DNA from: Candidatus Cloacimonadota bacterium
GTDB lineage: Bacteria; Cloacimonadota; Cloacimonadia; Cloacimonadales; WRIO01
Assembly: GCA_017998585.1 (NCBI GenBank)
Contig: JAGOCT010000136.1
Location: 1-5,652, forward strand
Reading direction: 5' to 3'
DNA: 5,652 bases
Position numbers and translations under genes: made by a program. Of this stretch, positions 1-3,860 are shown piece after piece; position 1 is the first letter of the stretch; each line of letters starts with the position of its first letter. The notes beneath the pieces were generated by a model. That model saw only the letters and a list, made by a program, of their open reading frames with translations. It ran no database searches and was not told the origin of the DNA.

Positions 1-1035
1 GGACAGGATATTGTTACCGGAGGTTCTGCATTTAACATTAAGACAAAATCATTGAGATTAGGCAATTTTTCAAAAGAAGATGTCATTAATCTCTATACTC
101 AACATACGGTTGAAACCGGTCAGAAAGTTGATGAATCATGCTATGATCTGGTGATGGATTATACGGATGGTCAACCCTGGCTGGTGAATGCCCTTGCACA
201 GGAAGTCACTTATGAAATGGCTGAAAACAGAGATCCTTCTGTCACAATTACTCCTCAAATGCTGGAAATTGCCAAAGAAAGACTGATTTTGTCCAGACAA
301 ACTCATCTTGATCAATTGGCTGATAAACTGGAAGAAGAAAGAGTCAGACGAGTTATTATCTCTATGATTTTAGGCAAAATGCCTGATTACTCCAAAGATG
401 ATGAAGAATACTGTATTGATCTGGGCTTAATTAAAAAAACAACTGAAGGCTTACAAATATCAAACAGCATTTATAAAGAAATTATTCCCAGAGAGCTCAC
501 AAAATTAGGACAGGAAATTTTTCTTTCTCTGTTCAGACCTGTCTGGGTGAATCAGGATGGCAGTATCAATGTCAAGACACTACTGACGCTTTTTAAAGAT
601 TTCTGGAACGAAAACACCGGTATCTGGGGAAGCAATATAGCCGGCTATCAGGAAGCTGCTCCACAATTAGTTACTCAGGCTTTTCTGCAAAGAGTGGCTA
701 ACGGTAAAGGCTTTATCAATCGGGAATACGGGCTTTCTAAGAAAAGAACTGACCTGATGCTTAAATGGCAATACGAAAAAGAAGGGCAACTCTGCATTCA
801 GAATGTTGTAATCGAACTCAAAATCGTTCACCAAAAACTAAACTATCAAAAAGTACTAAATGAAGCATTGGAACAAACAGTTGCCTATGCTAAAATCTGC
901 GGTGTCAGAGAAGCCAATATACTCATTTTCGATCGGGATAAAAGCCAAAACTGGTCAGCTGATGAACCCAATGAGCAGATTGAATATGAAGGTTTTACAC
1001 TGGAAATCTGGAAGCTGGGTAATGCTGAGTGGTAA
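1..1035 (+). CDS. AAA-type ATPase with C-terminal PD-(D/E)XK nuclease-like domain, 3' part
   Basis: The reading frame is open from base 1, so the gene starts outside the window; the TTG at 52 is an internal leucine codon, not a start. The visible 344 residues contain GGSAF near residue 7, a helical stretch with DGQPWLVNALAQEV near residues 56-69, a winged-helix-like middle (about 110-160) and a C-terminal domain. This order is typical of the AAA_35/archaeal-type ATPases of Bacteroidota and candidate phyla, whose Walker A and B motifs would lie upstream. The C-terminus has the spacing of a PD-(D/E)XK fold: Asp251 in RTDLML (codon 751-753), Glu272-x-Lys274 in VVIELK (814-822) and a following helix with Gln292. 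Related proteins are annotated as ATP-binding or PDDEXK_9-like and their cellular role is unclear. The gene ends 62 bp before the Rhs remnant. The family call is from memory of the pattern; the nuclease fold is moderately sure, DNA cleavage is unproven. Confidence 0.8.
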   Translation, partial: GQDIVTGGSAFNIKTKSLRLGNFSKEDVINLYTQHTVETGQKVDESCYDLVMDYTDGQPWLVNALAQEVTYEMAENRDPSVTITPQMLEIAKERLILSRQTHLDQLADKLEEERVRRVIISMILGKMPDYSKDDEEYCIDLGLIKKTTEGLQISNSIYKEIIPRELTKLGQEIFLSLFRPVWVNQDGSINVKTLLTLFKDFWNENTGIWGSNIAGYQEAAPQLVTQAFLQRVANGKGFINREYGLSKKRTDLMLKWQYEKEGQLCIQNVVIELKIVHQKLNYQKVLNEALEQTVAYAKICGVREANILIFDRDKSQNWSADEPNEQIEYEGFTLEIWKLGNAEW

Positions 1036-1097
1036 TTTATTTCAGTATCGGACTCTTATGAAAACTGACAATATTCAGTATCTTGTGGTTTATGTAA

Positions 1098-1277
1098 CAG
1101 TTGGGGTTTAATGATTCGATGCTGATGCGTTTTTATTCAGTTGATCCTGCAGAAGAACAGGCAAGGCCTTACACTTATTGTGCGAATAATCCTGTGATGT
1201 TTACAGATCCAAGTGGGTGTTTTGAAAGATTATCAGTTAAAAACTTCAGTTGTTGGACAGTTTATAAATATTTCTAA
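1098..1277 (+). pseudogene. Rhs repeat-associated core fragment (3' tip, truncated and frame-broken)
   Basis: Reading from 1107 the frame gives FNDSMLMRFYSVDPAEEQ followed by ARPYTYCANNPVMFTDPSG (to 1217). This is the hallmark end of the Rhs/YD-repeat core: the RFYS-DP-EQ-RPYTYC-NNPV-DPSG signature that precedes the variable C-terminal toxin in polymorphic toxins. A stop at 1095-1097 closes the frame on the 5' side and no YD repeats are visible upstream, where the ATPase gene lies instead, so only the last piece of the core survives. After DPSG the frame runs for about 20 more residues and stops at TAA 1275-1277. A longer frame beginning at 1198 overlaps in the next register and probably holds the original tail. 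This is therefore an orphan tip or decayed remnant. It has no ribosome binding site or start of its own. The family identity is very likely; whether any product is made is doubtful. Confidence 0.8.
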
Positions 1278-1455
1278 CATATTTGATCTTGTTCAATTAT
1301 TGGGTGGTAACATAAGAAATAGGGAACAATTTAATGCAATCAATCTTGACTTAACTAATCAAGTAGAAAACAATAATATGACTGGACCAATCCAGTCACA
1401 TTCTATACAAAATGAAGATTTCGTTATAGAAACTGTAGATACAATAATACCCTAG
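1213..1455 (+). CDS. Putative Rhs C-terminal tail, out of frame with the core; or small hypothetical protein
   Basis: From the GTG at 1213 this frame encodes 80 residues beginning MGVLKDYQLKTSVVGQF and ending ETVDTIIP. The frame is open only from 1198, and no Shine-Dalgarno sequence precedes the GTG, so independent translation is unlikely. It overlaps the Rhs core fragment. Skipping one base near 1218 would join DPSG directly to VLKDYQ, the usual place where a variable Rhs C-terminal region begins. I infer that this is the tail of the former Rhs protein, separated by a single-base frameshift or a sequencing error. The residues are mostly polar with many Asn and Gln, and the mildly hydrophobic stretch ISNIFDLVQLLGG lies near residues 20-32. 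I recognise no toxin motif, and it is short for a toxin domain. The next gene starts 13 bp after its stop, which supports former co-translation with that gene. Confidence 0.45.
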   Translation: MGVLKDYQLKTSVVGQFINISNIFDLVQLLGGNIRNREQFNAINLDLTNQVENNNMTGPIQSHSIQNEDFVIETVDTIIP

Positions 1456-1459
1456 AATT

Positions 1460-1464
1460 GGAGG
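1460..1464 (+). promoter_or_regulatory. Ribosome binding site of the lipoprotein gene
   Basis: GGAGG lies 4 nt before the ATG at 1469 and just after the TAG at 1453-1455. This is the only strong Shine-Dalgarno sequence in the left third of the window. It fixes the start of the lipoprotein gene and suggests translation coupled to the frame upstream. Confidence 0.75.
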
Positions 1465-1468
1465 ACTC

Positions 1469-2020
1469 ATGTATCGATTATTAATACATTTTATAATGTG
1501 TATGTCAATATTTTTTATAGGGGCTTGTAGTCTGATTTATACTCCTACTCATGAACTTGATAAAATTAAGGAGAAAGACATTATTTCATTTCTTGATTCT
1601 TTAAATAGCAATACAGCCCTCGAAGTTAATTATCCAGATTCGTTAATAAAAAGAAAAAAGCTAGATAAATTTATTGTAGGAGATCATATGCTAGAATTTA
1701 GATATGATTCATCTGTTGTGTTTTATAATAATCATTTTATATATTTTTATACTTCTCCTGATAATGGGTTATATAATATATTTTCATACTGGATTTATCA
1801 TAATATCTTTCCAATGTTCTATGATATAATAATTTATGACATTAATAAAGGCAGAGTAATTTATCATTATCACATAAAAGGGGAGTTACGCAGTATTCAT
1901 ATTAAAGATAATTACATATATGTTAAAAACAAGAATGGTTATTATAAATTGAAATTAGAAATATATAATGAAAATTATCCTGTTGATAGAATAAAAGTTA
2001 AAAATTATTACTATCCTTAA
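1469..2020 (+). CDS. Small lipoprotein, function unknown; candidate immunity protein of the Rhs tail
   Basis: This 183-residue protein starts with a short positive N-terminus, a hydrophobic segment (residues 4-17) and a lipobox, Ile17-Gly-Ala-Cys20, followed by Ser21. It should be lipidated at Cys20 and, by the usual sorting rule, may go to the outer membrane facing the periplasm. The rest is rich in Tyr, Ile, Asn and Lys with alternating strand-like segments (for example NNHFIYFYTSPDNG, and YIYVKNKNGYYKLKLEIY near the end), so a beta-rich fold is likely. I recognise no family. The gene is strikingly AT-rich compared with the flg genes, consistent with horizontally acquired cargo. Its position directly downstream of an Rhs C-terminal tail is where cognate immunity genes sit, and periplasmic lipoprotein immunity proteins are known for several polymorphic toxins, so immunity is a reasonable but unproven inference. 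The start is fixed by GGAGG at 1460-1464. Confidence 0.75.
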   Translation: MYRLLIHFIMCMSIFFIGACSLIYTPTHELDKIKEKDIISFLDSLNSNTALEVNYPDSLIKRKKLDKFIVGDHMLEFRYDSSVVFYNNHFIYFYTSPDNGLYNIFSYWIYHNIFPMFYDIIIYDINKGRVIYHYHIKGELRSIHIKDNYIYVKNKNGYYKLKLEIYNENYPVDRIKVKNYYYP

Positions 2021-2095
2021 ATATGTAATTAAGGTAGATGCTGTTAGGCACAGTATTAATTGGTACATAATCGGCAGTTTAAATTGACACAAATC

Positions 2096-2118
2096 ATATG
2101 ACCCTTCGGATGTCATAT
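2096..2118. repeat. Inverted repeat (stem-loop) downstream of the lipoprotein gene
   Basis: ATATGAC (2096-2102) pairs perfectly with GTCATAT (2112-2118); two further C-G pairs inside (CC-TTC-GG) are possible with a 2-nt bulge. No T-run follows on either strand, so it is not a standard terminator. It is the only clear structure in the gene-free stretch 2021-2187 between the lipoprotein stop and the REP/transposase module. Function unknown. Confidence 0.4.
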
Positions 2119-2191
2119 TGAAAATAAAGAGATGTACCACCAAATTAAAGCACATGAATATTTTCTCTCTACACTCCCATCTCCTTAGAGG

Positions 2192-2236
2192 CTGTGCAAA
2201 AAAAAGAGTTCCGAAGGAACGAAAGAATCCTAGCCC
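2192..2236 (+). repeat. Left 45-nt REP-like inverted repeat
   Basis: It begins CTGTGC followed by eight A, then GAGTTCC-GAA-GGAAC (stem GTTCC/GGAAC, 2208-2220), then GAAAGAATCCTAGCCC. Its reverse complement recurs at 2917-2961 with differences only at 2203 and 2214. It ends by running into the left stem-loop (2234-2253). Confidence 0.85.
2198..2220 (-). terminator. Terminator-like hairpin and T-tract reading leftward out of the element
   Basis: On the minus strand the order is GTTCC-TTC-GGAAC (5-bp stem, 3-nt loop), then TC and a run of eight T. This is the layout of a short intrinsic terminator for transcription leaving the transposase module toward the lipoprotein gene. The stem is short, so strength is uncertain. 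Confidence 0.4.
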
Positions 2237-2253
2237 TGAGCGTCAGCTCTGGG
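2234..2253. repeat. Left stem-loop next to CTAG
   Basis: CCCTGAGC (2234-2241), loop GTCA, GCTCTGGG (2246-2253): seven of eight positions pair (one T-T mismatch). It directly follows GAAAGAATCCTAG and so occupies the same place as the perfect hairpin 2901-2919 on the right side, although the stem sequences differ apart from CCC/GGG. Confidence 0.7.
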
Positions 2254-2276
2254 TAAGAAGGGACCACACAAGCAGA

Positions 2277-2297
2277 GCCCCGTCAGGGGCGAAAGAA
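2277..2297 (+). repeat. Leader stem-loop followed by GAAAGAA, just before the transposase ribosome binding site
   Basis: GCCCC (2277-2281), loop GTCA, GGGGC (2286-2290), then GAAAGAA (2291-2297). The loop equals that of the hairpin at 2234-2253, and the hairpin-GAAAGAA order repeats that of 2208-2227. It lies 3 nt before AAAGGAG, so it is part of the transposase mRNA leader and could influence translation or be bound by the transposase. Confidence 0.6.
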
Positions 2298-2300
2298 AAG

Positions 2301-2307
2301 AAAGGAG
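2301..2307 (+). promoter_or_regulatory. Ribosome binding site that selects the ATG at 2314
   Basis: AAAGGAG abuts the ATG at 2308 with no spacer but stands 6 nt before the in-frame ATG at 2314. The second ATG is therefore the better start, giving a protein beginning MSNTFTQLY. Confidence 0.7.
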
Positions 2308-2313
2308 ATGAAC

Positions 2314-2775
2314 ATGTCGAATACTTTTACCCAATTGTATGTACATGTTGTTTTTGCTACAAAGGTCAGAATGAATCTGATCAAACCAGAATACCAAAAA
2401 CAAATATATGAATATATAGCAGGGATTATTAAACATTCAGGTAGTTATCCCATTCTGATAAATGGTATGACAGATCATGTTAATTTTTTATTCAGATATA
2501 AGGCTGATTGTAATTTGTCATATTTGGTCAGAGATATTAAATCAGGTATTTCCGGGCACATCAACAAGAATGGCTGGGTTGCAGGTAAATTTGAATGGCA
2601 ATCTGGTTATGGTGCTTTTTCTGTAAGTCGTTCAATGGTGGATAAGGTGTATCATTATATAGAAAATCAGGAAAAACATCATGAAAATAAATCATTTACC
2701 GAAGAATTTATTGAATTATTGGAAGCACATGGAATTGAATACAATAAAGATTATATTTTTCATGCGATTGATTAA
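2314..2775 (+). CDS. REP-associated tyrosine transposase, IS200/IS605 Y1 (TnpA-like) family
   Basis: This 153-residue protein has the full layout of the Y1 transposase domain. There is an N-terminal strand (TQLYVHVVFATK), the metal-site strand INGMTDHVNFLF (about 49-60), the helix LSYLVRDIKSGISGHIN (68-84), the family-typical KFEWQSGYGAFSVS (92-105) and the catalytic-helix motif Tyr115-Ile-Glu-Asn-Gln119. Members nick single-stranded DNA at hairpin-marked ends and form a 5'-phosphotyrosine link; here the flanking REP-like hairpins are the expected substrate. The length is full for the family. One oddity: the usual His-hydrophobic-His metal motif reads His55-Val56-Asn57 (codons 2476-2484), so the second metal ligand is replaced and activity may be altered or lost. 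No accessory tnpB is present. An alternative in-frame ATG at 2308 would add two residues but is too close to the ribosome binding site. Confidence 0.88.
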   Translation: MSNTFTQLYVHVVFATKVRMNLIKPEYQKQIYEYIAGIIKHSGSYPILINGMTDHVNFLFRYKADCNLSYLVRDIKSGISGHINKNGWVAGKFEWQSGYGAFSVSRSMVDKVYHYIENQEKHHENKSFTEEFIELLEAHGIEYNKDYIFHAID

Positions 2776-2777
2776 CT

Positions 2778-2799
2778 ATTCTGCCACACCTACGGCGCT
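2778..2799 (+). repeat. 22-nt direct repeat, copy 1
   Basis: This segment starts 2 nt after the transposase stop and ends CACCTACGGCGCT. It matches 2858-2879 at 20 of 22 positions. The minus strand of the second copy (GCGCC-GTA-GGTGC) can form a 5-bp stem including one G-T pair; this copy has one base changed in that stem. Confidence 0.7.
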
Positions 2800-2831
2800 G
2801 AATTTTGGATTGGACACATACCCAGGGCTGG

Positions 2832-2848
2832 CGAGTCTGTGCAAAAAT
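2832..2848 (+). repeat. 17-bp perfect inverted repeat, left copy (pairs with 2950-2966)
   Basis: CGAGTCTGTGCAAAAAT is the exact reverse complement of 2950-2966. The pair bounds 135 bp holding the second 22-nt repeat, the perfect hairpin at 2901-2919 and the right 45-nt repeat. Confidence 0.75.
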
Positions 2849-2857
2849 GCTGGTTTT

Positions 2858-2879
2858 ATTCTGTCGCACCTACGGCGCT
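2858..2879 (+). repeat. 22-nt direct repeat, copy 2
   Basis: This is the second copy of the segment at 2778-2799, 80 bp further on, with two differences. It keeps ATTCTG and GCACCTACGGCGCT. Confidence 0.7.
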
Positions 2880-2900
2880 TGATGTGTAACTGACTATTTC

Positions 2901-2919
2901 CCCGTGGTTTCACCACGGG
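2901..2919. repeat. Right stem-loop, perfect 8-bp hairpin
   Basis: CCCGTGGT, loop TTC, ACCACGGG: all eight positions pair. It directly precedes CTAGGATTCTTTCG and is the counterpart of the left stem-loop at 2234-2253. Confidence 0.85.
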
Positions 2920-2961
2920 CTAGGATTCTTTCGTTCCTCCGGAACTCTTATTTTTGCACAG
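2917..2961 (-). repeat. Right 45-nt REP-like inverted repeat
   Basis: This is the reverse complement of 2192-2236 with two differences. It contains GGGCTAGGATTCTTTC, then stem GTTCC-TCC-GGAAC (2933-2945), then TCTTATTTTTGCACAG. Confidence 0.85.
2933..2955 (+). terminator. Terminator-like hairpin and T-tract after the transposase gene
   Basis: GTTCC-TCC-GGAAC is followed by TCTTATTTTT on the plus strand. This mirrors the arrangement at the left end and could end transposase transcripts. The stem has only 5 bp, so this is a moderate call. Confidence 0.4.
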
Positions 2962-2966
2962 ACTCG
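2950..2966 (-). repeat. 17-bp perfect inverted repeat, right copy
   Basis: This is the exact reverse complement of 2832-2848. It overlaps the outer end of the right 45-nt repeat. Confidence 0.75.
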
Positions 2967-2990
2967 AGCGCACCGAGTTACCTATATACC

Positions 2991-3023
2991 ATTCCTCCGG
3001 AACTCTGGTTTTTGCACTGACTC
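2991..3023 (-). repeat. Degraded extra copy of the REP outer half
   Basis: This stretch matches 2933-2965 at 29 of 33 positions in the same orientation (CCTCCGGAACTC and TTTTTGCAC are retained). It lacks the CTAGGATTCTTTCG part and its first stem base is changed, so the hairpin is weakened. It looks like a remnant of another copy or of an earlier element end. Confidence 0.65.
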
Positions 3024-3294
3024 TTATGCACCTTGTTGTCTATATGGCATTTCTTCAGAATTCTAACTATCCCATGCAACACATTGTTGATTGTCTTTTC
3101 TTTCCTGTTTCATTCTTCTTCCTTTCCTGCTCAAATTCTCTTCAAGTCATTATAATAATGGTAAAAATCCAGGAAGGGACTAAGAATATGTTAATAAGGT
3201 GTATTTGAGTTTTCTACAGGATAGAAAAGAAAATATATTGAGAATCTTTTTGCTTTTGAAAGAAATATGATTATATTATGAACAGGAGAAGAGA
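3024..3294. other. Gene-free stretch between the REP module and the unknown gene
   Basis: I see no convincing gene, RNA gene or terminator here. The stretch contains a pyrimidine-rich tract around 3091-3145 and AT-rich DNA just before the next gene. No promoter could be assigned with confidence. Confidence 0.5.
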
Positions 3295-3846
3295 ATGAAA
3301 GTGTTTTTTAAGCAGAAAAAGCATGACTATCCTAAGAAAGTCGGAGATTTGAGTCTTGCCTGGTATGCTGGCGGAAATGTTTGTATTGTCAGACGAAAAG
3401 CTGACAGACTCCTTCAGAAACAGAACCTGACTATCATACAGATTAATCAGATTACGCGTATGATTTGGGAGAAATTAGCACATTCATTTAAAAAAGACTT
3501 GGCAAAGTATGCACACCTTTATAAAAAACAATACCCTGGATTAAGAAAAAGAGGTATTTCATCATATGCAGTTTTTTTGATGATAAGTCATTCACTGGTT
3601 AGAAGATTTTCATTGAATATCAGCGATTCAGCGTATTGTTCTGATTTATTGATTGCTTTTTTAAAAAATATGACAGTTAAGAAAGCGATTGATTTAAGAC
3701 TACTGAAAAAGGTAAATCGCTACTACTGCCTGAATCATGAAAACAGCTTTCAGATATGTATTATAATAGATTGTTACCCATTGATTTCTACCAAAATAAA
3801 AGATGAAATACAAGTAAAAAATGAATCCTTTATCAATACATCCTAA
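3295..3846 (+). CDS. Basic hypothetical protein, 183 aa
   Basis: I do not recognise this gene with confidence. The ATG at 3295 is preceded by AGGAG at 3284-3288 with a 6-nt spacer, a good start. The protein is rich in Lys and Arg, has no signal peptide or clear membrane span, and appears to be of two parts. The N-terminal strand-like part, GDLSLAWYAGGNVCIVRRK (residues 17-35), is followed by a mainly helical part with KKDLAKYAHLYKKQYPGLRKRG (about 66-87, broken here as KKDLAKYAHLYKK and QYPGLRKRG) and SSYAVFLMISHSLVRRF. The Gly-x-x-Ser...Tyr...Asn-x-x...VRRK pattern weakly recalls small uncharacterised proteins such as DUF6266 in Bacteroidota; this is only a resemblance. The last 45 residues look less ordered. 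It converges on flgH with 14 bp between the stop codons, so it is not part of the flagellar operon. A flagellar role cannot be excluded but nothing supports one. Confidence 0.65.
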   Translation: MKVFFKQKKHDYPKKVGDLSLAWYAGGNVCIVRRKADRLLQKQNLTIIQINQITRMIWEKLAHSFKKDLAKYAHLYKKQYPGLRKRGISSYAVFLMISHSLVRRFSLNISDSAYCSDLLIAFLKNMTVKKAIDLRLLKKVNRYYCLNHENSFQICIIIDCYPLISTKIKDEIQVKNESFINTS

Positions 3847-3860
3847 GCAATTACAAGTAA

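Larger units (their letters stand above)
2188..2966 (+). mobile_element. REP-associated transposase (RAYT/IS200-like) module with inverted repeat ends
   Basis: A Y1 transposase gene (2314-2775) sits between 45-nt inverted repeats (2192-2236 and 2917-2961) that match at 43 of 45 positions. Copies of the end sequence GAGTCTGTGCAAAAA or near variants occur at 2188-2202, 2833-2847 and, inverted, at 2951-2965 and 3009-3023. Stem-loops lie just inside both ends. Classical IS200/IS605 elements have subterminal hairpins but no long terminal inverted repeats; REP sequences in opposite orientation beside a RAYT gene are the known arrangement that fits best. The exact outer limits are uncertain: the outermost matches give 2188 on the left and 2966 on the right, and the degraded copy could extend the right side to 3023. 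No target-site duplication is expected for this family and I did not identify one. Confidence 0.7.

Noticed and set aside
52..54. TTG as start codon of the first gene
   Set aside because: The frame is open to base 1 and the residues before it (GGSAFNIKTKS) fit the ATPase family; no Shine-Dalgarno sequence precedes the TTG.
860..1111. 83-residue plus-strand frame
   Set aside because: It overlaps the ATPase gene in another register and has no family features or ribosome binding site.
2084..2089. Perfect TTGACA as a -35 box
   Set aside because: No acceptable -10 hexamer lies 15-19 bp downstream; the hairpin at 2096-2118 occupies that place.
2118..2411. 97-residue frame, and the opposite 2230-2436 frame, across the repeat region
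   Set aside because: They run through the hairpins and out of frame through the transposase; they are by-products of repeat sequence.
2188..3023. CRISPR array from the repeated motifs
   Set aside because: The repeats are inverted, unevenly spaced and of several kinds; the pattern is that of REP elements.
3063..3113. Tiny minus-strand frame (16 codons) behind a purine-rich GGAAAGGAAG stretch
   Set aside because: It is too short to support and has no conserved feature; the good-looking ribosome binding site follows from the pyrimidine-rich tract on the other strand.
2954..3208. 84-residue plus-strand frame
   Set aside because: It starts inside the REP repeat, lacks a ribosome binding site and has no recognisable features.
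3250..3277. Promoter TTGCTT/TATATT before the unknown gene
   Set aside because: The -35 match is poor, and the transcription start would fall on the ribosome binding site.
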